The notes: generated by a model not told the origin, from the letters alone. 7,391 bases of DNA from Fusobacterium sp. (GCA_018457305.1 JAGYHM010000059.1:1-7391); one strand, 5' to 3'. Shown: positions 1 through 6,388, counted from the first letter of the stretch. Translations and numbers: made by a program.

Positions 1-3000
1 ATTATTAACTGTTGGCACATCAATATCTGCATAAAGTGTTCCGTCTTGTTTAGTCTTAATAGTTGCATTATCAACTTTTACATCGTATTTTATAGTTGAT
101 TTTGTTCCATCACTTTCAACATTAACTGTTGTTCCTGTTCCATCTGCAAATACTACTTCATCATAAGGATTTACAAAATCTTTAAATGTTTCTGTGTCTC
201 CGTTTTTAGCTGATAAATTCCATCCAGTATTTAATACATCTCCAACTGTCGCTGCTTTATGTTTATCTGCATCACTAATTGTTGGAGTATCAACTTTTTG
301 AGTAGTTGGACTTACCACAGGAGTAATGTTATGAGTTAAACCTGTAATACTTCCATATGTTGGAGCTCCTCCCTGTGTAGTAGCTGGTGTAGATAAATCA
401 ATATTTTTCTTTAAGTCAAATTTAACTTCTCCATTATCTCCTACACTAGCAACTGTATTTGTTCCATTTGTAAAGTCTAAGCCATCTTTTAATGAAGTTG
501 TTTTACCATTTGCTCCATTTGCTTTGTAAGTTAAGTCTAATCCTTCTTCTAATGCTGTCTTTGCTTTGTTTTCTGTGTCTGGTGCTGTTGGATCTGCTAC
601 CATTGCTTTTGCTAATTCATCTTTATCTAAACTAACTGTCCATTCTTTATCAATATCTGATGCTGGGTCTGTAGTTTCTGATACTGTTAGACCTACTGCT
701 TGAGCCTTAGCATCTGCTAACACTGTTTCTACTGATTTTTCTTTTGCTATAGTTACTACTTTATTTAAGTCTGATACATTTACTCCATTATTTGGTTTAG
801 TTTTTGCTGTTTCTTCTAGTTGTGTCGCAAAATCTTTTTCTGTTGTTGCTTCAGGGATTACACTTTTAACTCCAGCTAGTTCTACTGGCTCTGTTCCCTT
901 AGACAATGTTATAGAATTTTCTCCAAATGTTGCCTTCGCTCCAGCTTTTTTACCTACTGAATTAGCCAGTAAGTCTGCCTTAGTTGCAACAGTAAATACT
1001 TTTCCATCTCTTGTGATAGAAATATTTTGTCCATCTTTGAATGTTACAGTTTCTCCAGTTTTTACTAATTCTTCTGCTCCATCATTTGCTTTTACTTTGA
1101 AGCCAGAATTATTTATTGCATCTGCCACAGCTTTAGCTGTTACTAAGTTTTCTTTATTAGCTTCAGGTACAGATACAGTTCCATCTGTTGTATTTGGTGT
1201 CAAAGCTATTGTCTTAGCTTTAATTGCTTTTGTATTTGGATCTATTTCTAAAGTTTTATCATCAACTTTAGCTTTTACTGTATATTTTGTTCCTGCTGCT
1301 CCAGCTACTCCTTCAAGTTCTAAGCTTACTCCATCTCCTGCTTTTACTGTTTCTGTTGATGCTGCTGTTGCTGGTGTTTGAACTGCTACTACCTTGACAT
1401 CTTCTACTAAATTTCCATCAACTTTTGCTATTGTCTTAGCATTAGGATCTTTTGAAGCTTCTCCTGTTGCTGCATCATATTCTTTCCAACTACCATCAGC
1501 TAACTTAACATAATTTACATTATCTTTTGTTCCAACTAATTTTGTTGTGTTGTTATCTACAGCTATATCAAATGTTACTTTGTTTACTTTGTTGTTTACA
1601 TCTGTTGTAACTCTCGCTGTTGTTCCATCTCCATCCACAAAGTTTACTGTATCATATGCTTTTACAAAATCTACTCCTGTTCCATTACCTTCTAAATTCC
1701 ATCCTGCATTTAATACATCACTTACTGTCGCTACATTATTTTTAATATCATTAAGATTTGTTGGTGCAGTTCTTGAAACTTCTGTTACTGCTGGATTGCT
1801 TGCTACTCCTTCTGCCCCTGGTAAGTTACTTGCTATATTTTTAACAAGCTTAGCATTTTGTCCTTTTGCTTGAATTTTTAATTCTTCATCAGAAACACTA
1901 ACCTCGGTAACTGGTGAAGGTTTAGTAGTTGTATCAGTCCCTTCTGGTAATTCTCCAGTATGTGGATCAAGTTCTGTATTTTCTGGATATACTTTTCCTG
2001 ATTTAGATACAACATAATGCTCTCCATCTTTTGCAGGTGCTGGGTAATATTTACCATTGATTTTAACTAATTTTTGTTTAGTCTCTCCATCTTCTTTAAT
2101 ATATTCAAATGGCCCTTCTTCAAGTGAACCACCAATTCCTGCTACTCCGTCTTTTCCATCTACACCATCACGACCTGGTGTTCCCGGTTCTCCCTTTGGT
2201 CCTGCTGGACCAGTTTCTCCTTGATCTCCTTTGTCGCCCTTTTCACCTTTTGCTCCTGGGGCTCCATCTTGACCGGCTTCGCCTTTAGGTCCTTGTGGGC
2301 CTACTGGGCCTTGAGCTCCATCTTGACCGGCTTCACCTTTAGGTCCTTGTGGACCGGCTGGACCTTGAGCTCCATCTTGACCAGCTTCACCTTTAGGTCC
2401 TTGTGGACCTGCTGGGCCTTGAGCTCCATCTTGACCAGCTTCGCCTTTAGGTCCTTGTGGACCGGCTGGACCTTGGGCTCCATCTTGACCGGCTTCGCCT
2501 TTATCTCCCTTAGGGCCTTTGAACTCTGGATCATTTTTAATACTATCTTTATCTAACTCAACAAGAACTATTTCTTTTCCATCATGAGTTTTTTTTGTTG
2601 CTTTTATTCCATAACCAAAATCTAAACGAACATCTCTTTGTGTAATACCTAGATCTCCACCATAATTCCAAGCACTATCTTTATTTGAAGTATTTGCAGC
2701 CCAGAACATAGGAAGGGCATTATCAATATATTCTCTAGTTTTTTTAAGTTGAGCAACGTTTACTGCATCTGTATCTTGTGTTCCTGCTGCTACATTTATT
2801 ATTTGTCTCGTTCTATTTAATACAGGGTCTTTTGAATTACTTCCCACTGATACTGCTGCTCTTGTTGCCTGCCAAGTTCTGTCTGTTGCTGTTGATGCTG
2901 CATTAGTTGTTATATCCCAACCTTTGCTTCCTTTTGCTCTATTTGCTAGTGAGGCTTGTCCTAAGGCTACCGCTCCATCATATACACTAGGATTATCTTG

Positions 3001-5934
3001 GGGTCCTTCTTCTACTTTTGCTAAATGTCCTATCGCTGTTGATGCTTCTGAATTTGCTGATGCTGTATTTCCTATTGCTAACGAATCATTTTTTGGTGCT
3101 GTTGAGCCTTGACCTATTGCTATTGCATTATTCCCTGTTGCTCCTCTATTATCTTTGTTTGGAGTTCCTGTTGAATTTACAGAAACATAATGTAGTGTTG
3201 TATCGGTATCAGTGTCAATAAGATTTTTCCATGCTGTAATATCATCAGCACTTAAATTATCTCCATTTTTATTTGCTTTTGTTTTAAGTTGTGATACATT
3301 CACTCCATCTGTATCAACAGTACCAGGTGCAACACCTTCTAATTTTTTATCTCCAAAATTTACACCTGTATGTGTAGGTGTTAAAGTAATAATATTAGTA
3401 CTATTTGGATCTAAATTATGTCCATTTCTATCTGGATTCAACTTTATTTTTCCAAATGTAGGTCTTTGCTTAATCCCAAATAAAATACTATCATTCGTTT
3501 TAAATGTTTCAATATTATCTCCAACAAAACGGTCATCTCCAACACCCCATCCATCATCTGTATGTAAATTGATAGTTTTTGCTACTTTTGTATTATATTC
3601 ATGTGAGCCATTTTGATCTGCTACTAAAGTAAGATTTTTTGGTACAAGTGAAGTTCTTTGGTTAATGTAATCCTTGACTCCTTTTAACTGTGCAACATTT
3701 ACTGCATCTGTATCTTCACGACCTGGTGCTAGATTAACTATTCTTCTTTGGAAATCACTTGCTCCAACAGATACTACTCCTATATTATTTCCTGCATCTA
3801 TAGTAAAGGCATCATCTTTTAGTGAGTATGCATTTGCATTTAAAAGATTTTCATTATAATCTGTTCTTGATTTATATCCTAAGGCAACTGATTTTTCTAA
3901 AGTTGCTTTTGTTCCAACTCCCAATGCCATTGAGTTTTGTTTTAATACATTTGCACCTGTTCCCATTGCAACTGAATTATGTGCTCCTGTATCAACAAGT
4001 GCTAATGAACCTAAACCTATAGAGTTATCTCCATCAACAAAAGTTGCTGTTCCTATACCAACAGCACCCTTACCAGTAGAAAGTACTAAATGTCCTAAGG
4101 AAACTGCATGATCTTTTACTTTTCTAGTTTTTTTAATACTTTTATTCCCAATTTCAATATAAGATTTTCCACCCTCTACATAATTAAAATAATTTCCTTT
4201 TTGTCCTTTACTAGTATTTATTTGATTAAGGGCATTATCTAAATTAGGTATTCCATTTGAATTATTTTTTACTATATCTTTAAAGTCTCTCCAATTTGAA
4301 ACCATACCATTTGCAACAACATTATCTCCTATTGCTAATGCACCATCTCCAACGGCTCTTGCATAGTTTCCATAAGCTGATGATTTTGCTCCCGATGATT
4401 CTGAATGGTTACCAACTGCCAAACCATTTTCAGCAAACGAACGAGCCTCTTCCCCAACTGCTATACCACCGTCTTCATCTGCAAATGAACGGAATCCCAT
4501 TGCCGTTGAATTTTCTCCTAAAGCAAAGGCTAGGGTTCCCATAGAAGTAGATCCCTTTCCATAAGCTATAGAACGAGCCCCTATTGTGATTGCTCCTGGT
4601 GCATAGGCTAGTGTTGGTGAGTATTGTTTATTGTCAGCCCCCCAAAACTTTCCCTTAAACTGTGCTTCTGTCATTGCATCACCTAATTTAAAATTACCAT
4701 CCGTACCAAAAATTTTATTTTTAGTTGCCTCACTTAATTGATCGATATAAACAGTATTGCCATCTTTATCTTCAGCAATATCATCTGATCCTATAGCAAT
4801 AGAAGCCAAACCGTATGCAATAGAGTCATTCCCTATTGAAGTTGCTTGTTTTCCAGAATACATCTGATAACCTACAGACGTCCCTTGAGAACCTCTAATT
4901 TTTACATCATTCCCAATCGCTGTTGATCCTTTCATATTTTTATCTATATTCGCTCCCGATCCGATAGCAATAGATAGGTGTGATTTTACTGATGAATTTG
5001 CACCAATAGCTATTGAATCTTCTCTTATAACCGATGAACTTTTCCCTAGTGCTATTGAATTTTCTCTCGTAACACTTGCACTTGCTCCTAGTGCCATTGA
5101 ATTTTCTCTCGTAACATTTGCTCTTGTTCCTAGTGCCATTGTATTATCATTAGAAACAGTTGCTTCTGTTCCTATTGCTATAGAGTTTGCAGAGCCTTCT
5201 GCTCCATTTTTTTTATTGACATGTGATTTTGTTCCTATTGCTATAGAGTCTGAACCTATAGCTCCTGATTCAGTTCCTATTGCTATTGCATTTACCGAAC
5301 TAACAATAGATTCATTACCTAAAACTAAAGAATTATCTCCTTCTCCGTATGAACCTGAACCAACAACTATTGAACGACGACTTACAGCATTTGATTCTGA
5401 ACCTATAGCAAGAGATTGAAAGCTTTTTGCCTCTGCTTTTTTTCCAATAGCAACTGCTTTTTCTGCAGACGCTAGAGCTTCTACCCCTAATGTAACTGAA
5501 TCCTTTCCATAATTTTTATCATTATTTCCTACAACATACCACTCTTGAAAACCTCCCATTGCATCTCCAACTATTGCTCCTGTTGCTCTAGCTCTCGTTT
5601 GTCCAGCAGCTCTATCTTGTCCAGAATATGTTGTAATAGTTTTATTTGGAGCAGAAGCTCTTTCACCTGCTCCCATTCCTGAAAACATCTCTCTATTTAA
5701 TTCCCCAGAAGCAATTAATTTTTTAAGGGCCTCTGCCTTTTCTTTTATTCTTTTTGCTTCTGCTTTTTCACTTTCAATTTGTTCAAGCTCTAAAGTATTT
5801 TGTTCATTTGATATATCTGCTGCAAATAAAGGTGTTGACATAAAAGTACCAGTCATTAAAAAAGTTATAACTGTTGCTTGAGTTACACTAACTTTTTTCT
5901 TTAAATTGCTTTTAATCCACTTTTCAACTTCCAT
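1..5934 (-). CDS. Giant trimeric autotransporter adhesin (YadA/Hia-like) with collagen-like segment, 3' end outside window
   Basis: A single uninterrupted reading frame of 1978 codons runs from ATG 5934 off the window edge. It reads as a type Vc (trimeric autotransporter) surface adhesin. In order it shows: extended signal peptide (residues 1-39); short charged coiled coil (43-78); a large head of about 31 repeats of the S.AIG type (146-691); a neck ending TDAVNVAQLK (730-752); a stalk domain with a second neck-like motif (863-884); a mini-head (937-1034); a third neck (1041-1064); a Gly-X-Y collagen-like rod (1140-1268); and a long stalk with two GWNL (Trp-ring-like) modules near 1402 and 1895. 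No beta-barrel anchor is seen, so the C terminus must lie beyond position 1. Family members bind host proteins or partner bacteria; the ligand here is unknown. ATG 5934 has no Shine-Dalgarno of its own; the natural start may be 5954, which is currently out of frame. Confidence 0.93.
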   Translation of the reverse strand, partial: MEVEKWIKSNLKKKVSVTQATVITFLMTGTFMSTPLFAADISNEQNTLELEQIESEKAEAKRIKEKAEALKKLIASGELNREMFSGMGAGERASAPNKTITTYSGQDRAAGQTRARATGAIVGDAMGGFQEWYVVGNNDKNYGKDSVTLGVEALASAEKAVAIGKKAEAKSFQSLAIGSESNAVSRRSIVVGSGSYGEGDNSLVLGNESIVSSVNAIAIGTESGAIGSDSIAIGTKSHVNKKNGAEGSANSIAIGTEATVSNDNTMALGTRANVTRENSMALGASASVTRENSIALGKSSSVIREDSIAIGANSSVKSHLSIAIGSGANIDKNMKGSTAIGNDVKIRGSQGTSVGYQMYSGKQATSIGNDSIAYGLASIAIGSDDIAEDKDGNTVYIDQLSEATKNKIFGTDGNFKLGDAMTEAQFKGKFWGADNKQYSPTLAYAPGAITIGARSIAYGKGSTSMGTLAFALGENSTAMGFRSFADEDGGIAVGEEARSFAENGLAVGNHSESSGAKSSAYGNYARAVGDGALAIGDNVVANGMVSNWRDFKDIVKNNSNGIPNLDNALNQINTSKGQKGNYFNYVEGGKSYIEIGNKSIKKTRKVKDHAVSLGHLVLSTGKGAVGIGTATFVDGDNSIGLGSLALVDTGAHNSVAMGTGANVLKQNSMALGVGTKATLEKSVALGYKSRTDYNENLLNANAYSLKDDAFTIDAGNNIGVVSVGASDFQRRIVNLAPGREDTDAVNVAQLKGVKDYINQRTSLVPKNLTLVADQNGSHEYNTKVAKTINLHTDDGWGVGDDRFVGDNIETFKTNDSILFGIKQRPTFGKIKLNPDRNGHNLDPNSTNIITLTPTHTGVNFGDKKLEGVAPGTVDTDGVNVSQLKTKANKNGDNLSADDITAWKNLIDTDTDTTLHYVSVNSTGTPNKDNRGATGNNAIAIGQGSTAPKNDSLAIGNTASANSEASTAIGHLAKVEEGPQDNPSVYDGAVALGQASLANRAKGSKGWDITTNAASTATDRTWQATRAAVSVGSNSKDPVLNRTRQIINVAAGTQDTDAVNVAQLKKTREYIDNALPMFWAANTSNKDSAWNYGGDLGITQRDVRLDFGYGIKATKKTHDGKEIVLVELDKDSIKNDPEFKGPKGDKGEAGQDGAQGPAGPQGPKGEAGQDGAQGPAGPQGPKGEAGQDGAQGPAGPQGPKGEAGQDGAQGPVGPQGPKGEAGQDGAPGAKGEKGDKGDQGETGPAGPKGEPGTPGRDGVDGKDGVAGIGGSLEEGPFEYIKEDGETKQKLVKINGKYYPAPAKDGEHYVVSKSGKVYPENTELDPHTGELPEGTDTTTKPSPVTEVSVSDEELKIQAKGQNAKLVKNIASNLPGAEGVASNPAVTEVSRTAPTNLNDIKNNVATVSDVLNAGWNLEGNGTGVDFVKAYDTVNFVDGDGTTARVTTDVNNKVNKVTFDIAVDNNTTKLVGTKDNVNYVKLADGSWKEYDAATGEASKDPNAKTIAKVDGNLVEDVKVVAVQTPATAASTETVKAGDGVSLELEGVAGAAGTKYTVKAKVDDKTLEIDPNTKAIKAKTIALTPNTTDGTVSVPEANKENLVTAKAVADAINNSGFKVKANDGAEELVKTGETVTFKDGQNISITRDGKVFTVATKADLLANSVGKKAGAKATFGENSITLSKGTEPVELAGVKSVIPEATTEKDFATQLEETAKTKPNNGVNVSDLNKVVTIAKEKSVETVLADAKAQAVGLTVSETTDPASDIDKEWTVSLDKDELAKAMVADPTAPDTENKAKTALEEGLDLTYKANGANGKTTSLKDGLDFTNGTNTVASVGDNGEVKFDLKKNIDLSTPATTQGGAPTYGSITGLTHNITPVVSPTTQKVDTPTISDADKHKAATVGDVLNTGWNLSAKNGDTETFKDFVNPYDEVVFADGTGTTVNVESDGTKSTIKYDVKVDNATIKTKQDGTLYADIDVPTVNN
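61..252 (-). other. Stalk module 2 with VGDVLNTGWNL, paralogous to module 1
   Basis: Residues 1895-1958 repeat the module 1 pattern (GDVLNTGWNL, DFVNPYDEVVFADGTGTT) 494 residues later. Sequence divergence is substantial, so this is an old duplication or modular reuse. Confidence 0.65.
1561..1731 (-). other. Stalk module 1 with VSDVLNAGWNL (Trp-ring/KG-like)
   Basis: Residues 1402-1458 contain VSDVLNAGWNL, DFVKAYDTVNFVDGDGTT and a beta-rich tail. This resembles the Trp-ring and adjoining modules of Haemophilus Hia/Hsf. I assign it from the motif only. Confidence 0.65.
2131..2517 (-). other. Collagen-like Gly-X-Y domain, about 43 triplets
   Basis: Residues 1140-1268 have Gly at every third position without interruption. 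Triplets such as GPK, GEA, GQD, GPA, GPQ, KGE and KGD carry proline and opposite charges, which stabilise bacterial collagen triple helices without hydroxyproline. Both collagen and this adhesin class are homotrimers, so the rod can plausibly continue the trimeric stalk. I see no GFPGER-type integrin motif. Confidence 0.93.
2257..2499 (-). repeat. 54-nt tandem repeat in the collagen segment (four units plus a partial fifth)
   Basis: The 18-residue unit GEAGQDGAQGPAGPQGPK occurs four times (residues 1146-1217) with only one amino acid change (PVG for PAG in unit 4). A partial fifth unit follows. DNA units differ by only a few synonymous bases, so the copy number is probably variable. Confidence 0.9.
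2743..2814 (-). other. Neck motif 3 (RQIINVAAG...TDAVNVAQLK)
   Basis: Residues 1041-1064, a canonical neck closing the mini-head and followed by a short segment (1065-1138) that leads into the collagen-like region. Confidence 0.87.
2833..3126 (-). other. Second, smaller head (mini-head)
   Basis: Residues 937-1034 carry five repeats (AIAIGQGS, SLAIGNTA, STAIGHLA, AVALGQAS, AVSVGSNS). It lies between neck-like motif 2 and neck 3, giving the fibre a second bead between the main head and the collagen-like rod. Confidence 0.8.
3283..3348 (-). other. Neck-like motif 2 (LEGVAPG...TDGVNVSQLK)
   Basis: Residues 863-884. This is the variant L.GVA.GT..TD.VNVSQLK, with Gly in place of the usual Ala. 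It ends a roughly 110-residue domain (753-862) that I cannot name with confidence; that domain is rich in beta-prone sequence. Confidence 0.75.
3679..3747 (-). other. Neck motif 1 (RRIVNLAPG...TDAVNVAQLK)
   Basis: Residues 730-752 match the YadA neck pattern I.NVA.G...TDAVNV.QL, the adaptor that joins the wide head roll to the narrower coiled-coil stalk. Confidence 0.88.
3862..5499 (-). other. Main head domain: about 31 YadA/Hep-Hag-type repeats
   Basis: Residues 146-691 carry repeats of roughly 14 residues with cores such as SIAIG, SMALG, AVAIG and STAMG. In YadA and related adhesins these fold as a left-handed beta-roll in which three chains pack together. Two non-repetitive inserts interrupt the series (residues 384-446 and 544-609). 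Confidence 0.85.
5045..5150 (-). repeat. 42-nt tandem repeat within the head
   Basis: Two almost identical 42-nt units begin at 5045 and 5087, with a partial third at 5129. They encode TRENSMALGASASV-like 14-residue head repeats. Nucleotide-level similarity is much higher here than in neighbouring head repeats, suggesting recent duplication. Confidence 0.8.
5818..5934 (-). other. Extended signal peptide of the adhesin
   Basis: Residues 1-39. A charged N-region (EVEKWIKSNLKKK) precedes a hydrophobic core (TQATVITFLMTGTFMS) and a probable signal peptidase I site around PLFA-A-D. A long, charged n-region is typical of type V secretion proteins and is thought to slow Sec export. Confidence 0.8.
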
Positions 5935-5954
5935 TAAATTTTTATTAACCATAC
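5934..5954 (-). CDS. Six-codon leader ORF (MVNKKI) at the apparent adhesin start, out of frame
   Basis: ATG 5954 sits 4 nt after GGAGG, the best ribosome site near the adhesin. Its frame reads M-V-N-K-K-I and stops at TAA 5936-5934. The stop overlaps the adhesin ATG as TAATG, the geometry of translational coupling. One extra A in the A7 tract would give MVNKKNLMEVEKW and join the signal peptide in frame; two fewer would give MVNKNLMEVEK. The NL..VEK pattern resembles the extended signal starts I associate with fusobacterial autotransporters, so I infer that 5954 is the ancestral start. The observed state could be a phase-OFF allele, a re-initiation leader, or a base-count error in assembly. 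Confidence 0.6.
   Translation of the reverse strand, partial: VWLIKI
5939..5945 (-). repeat. A7 homopolymer inside the adhesin start region
   Basis: Seven A residues on the coding strand, codons 4-6 counted from ATG 5954. Tract length decides whether the well-placed start is in frame with the 1978-codon ORF: 7 is out, 8 or 5 is in. A run of A is also a site where ribosomes or RNA polymerase can slip; a -1 ribosomal slip would join the two frames. Confidence 0.85.
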
Positions 5955-5957
5955 TTC

Positions 5958-5963
5958 CTCCAA
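5958..5963 (-). promoter_or_regulatory. Ribosome binding site (GGAGGA) for ATG 5954
   Basis: GGAGG lies 4 nt before ATG 5954 but 24 nt before the in-frame adhesin ATG 5934, too far for normal initiation there. This site is the main argument that translation starts at 5954. Confidence 0.8.
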
Positions 5964-6043
5964 TTTTTACTTAATTATCTATTTTATTTCTTTACACTTT
6001 TAAAATTTCCCTTCTCAATTAAAACTATTTGTACTATTTTTTA

Positions 6044-6054
6044 CCCCCCCCCCC
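6044..6054 (-). repeat. Poly-G tract of 11 in the adhesin leader
   Basis: Eleven consecutive C on the plus strand, so G11 on the coding strand, in otherwise very AT-rich DNA. It lies between the predicted promoter and the start codons, about 90 nt before ATG 5954. Long G/C homopolymers in AT-rich genomes are typical slipped-strand contingency tracts; UspA1 of Moraxella has a comparable poly-G upstream of its ORF. Confidence 0.85.
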
Positions 6055-6064
6055 ATAAAAAAGA

Positions 6065-6079
6065 GGAGTTATATTCTCC
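6065..6079 (-). promoter_or_regulatory. Small GGAG/CTCC hairpin at the start of the adhesin leader
   Basis: GGAG and CTCC enclose a 7-nt loop, followed on the coding strand by TCTTTTTT. The 4-bp stem is weak for a terminator. It lies at the predicted 5' end of the transcript and could act as a 5' stabiliser or weak attenuator; it may also be chance. Confidence 0.35.
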
Positions 6080-6081
6080 AC

Positions 6082-6110
6082 ATTGTACCTTATTTTCTAT
6101 TTTTTTTCAA
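6082..6110 (-). promoter_or_regulatory. Sigma-70 promoter for the adhesin (TTGAAA-17-TACAAT)
   Basis: The -35 TTGAAA (6105-6110) and -10 TACAAT (6082-6087) are separated by exactly 17 nt. Transcription would start near 6075, giving a leader of about 120 nt that contains the hairpin, the poly-G tract and the ribosome site. Confidence 0.7.
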
Positions 6111-6114
6111 TCTT

Positions 6115-6188
6115 TTTTATTTATTTCTTTTTAGTTTCTTTGAATCATATTTGAAAAAAATTTTTTCAGTATAAATTTTAATCAAAAA
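6115..6188 (-). repeat. 74-bp AT-rich repeat, copy 2 (upstream of adhesin promoter)
   Basis: Matches 7252-7324 with three substitutions and one A-run length difference. It contains a near-palindrome, TGAAAAAAATTTTTTCA, at 6152-6168. It lies directly upstream of the adhesin -35 box and directly downstream of a GGGAGAC hairpin. The position suggests an UP-element-like or bent-DNA segment, or part of a dispersed intergenic repeat. Confidence 0.85.
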
Positions 6189-6221
6189 GGGAGACCGCGT
6201 TCGCTACGCTCACTGTCTCCC
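6184..6221 (-). terminator. GGGAGAC/GTCTCCC hairpin followed by T-run (intrinsic terminator-like)
   Basis: Arms at 6189-6195 and 6215-6221 give a 7-bp stem with an inner GCGT/ACGC stem (6197-6200 with 6206-6209). On the minus strand five T follow. This would stop minus-strand transcripts before the adhesin promoter. Its GC-rich inner loop looks like a dispersed fusobacterial repeat rather than a plain terminator; that link is from memory and unverified. Confidence 0.6.
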
Positions 6222-6231
6222 CTCTCTACGA

Positions 6232-6255
6232 GGTTTGGGGCTCCGCCCCCAAACC
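6232..6255. repeat. GC-rich hairpin GGTTTGGGG/CCCCAAACC
   Basis: Nine-base arms (6232-6240 and 6247-6255) around a 6-nt loop. There is no open frame and no T-run on either side, so it is probably a repeat element or an RNA structure of unknown role. Confidence 0.65.
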
Positions 6256-6275
6256 CCGCACACAAAAAAACTCTA

Positions 6276-6294
6276 ATTATAATTTTCTTAGATA
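6276..6294. repeat. 19-bp direct repeat, left copy
   Basis: The 19-base sequence here recurs at 6389-6407 with two substitutions (TTCTTAGATA versus TCCTTAGGTA). The pair brackets the hairpins at 6309-6376. Confidence 0.6.
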
Positions 6295-6308
6295 CAGATT
6301 GTTGGATT

Positions 6309-6327
6309 TTTAAGGCGAAGCCTTAAA
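6309..6327. repeat. Hairpin TTTAAGGC-GAA-GCCTTAAA
   Basis: A perfect 8-bp stem with a GAA triloop. It is the first of two adjacent inverted repeats between the 19-bp direct repeats and has no coding content. Confidence 0.65.
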
Positions 6328-6333
6328 GTAAAG

Positions 6334-6376
6334 TCGCCACCGCGACATAGTGCGAGCAGGGCTTTGCCCGTGGCGA
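6334..6376. repeat. Nested hairpin TCGCCAC...GTGGCGA with inner GGGC-TTT-GCCC
   Basis: Outer arms at 6334-6340 and 6370-6376; a perfect inner hairpin at 6359-6369 abuts the right arm. It is strongly GC-rich against an AT-rich background. The structure resembles a small non-coding mobile repeat or an RNA stem; no known RNA family is recognised. Confidence 0.6.
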
Positions 6377-6388
6377 GCCAAAAGTCAG

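Noticed and set aside
1..60. A C-terminal YadA membrane anchor inside the window
   Set aside because: The last readable residues are still stalk-type sequence (KVDNATIKTK..ADIDVPTV) and no stop codon or terminal aromatic beta-strand is present.
2257..2499. CRISPR-like appearance of regularly spaced repeats
   Set aside because: The repeats are contiguous 54-nt coding units with no spacers.
2131..2517. Phage tail-fibre origin of the Gly-X-Y region
   Set aside because: Collagen-like repeats occur in phage fibres, but here a signal peptide, AIG head repeats and TDAVNVAQL necks surround it and no phage genes are near.
2301..2534. Minus-strand 77-aa frame with KxVKMELKxQxVHKDLK repeats
   Set aside because: It is the shifted-frame reading of the 54-nt collagen repeats; the Gly-X-Y frame is the one continuous with the signal peptide and heads.
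1013..5419. Many plus-strand open frames of 60-134 codons across the adhesin
   Set aside because: They are antisense shadows of the continuous minus-strand adhesin frame. They lack ribosome sites and read as low-complexity Ser/Leu/Pro strings.
6044..6054. G11 as a pure sequencing artefact
   Set aside because: The exact count may be wrong, but a long G tract in this leader position matches known contingency loci, so it is kept with a caution on length.
6189..6386. tRNA, riboswitch or small protein in the GC-rich island
   Set aside because: No cloverleaf, no recognisable aptamer and no open frame of useful length; only simple stem-loops.
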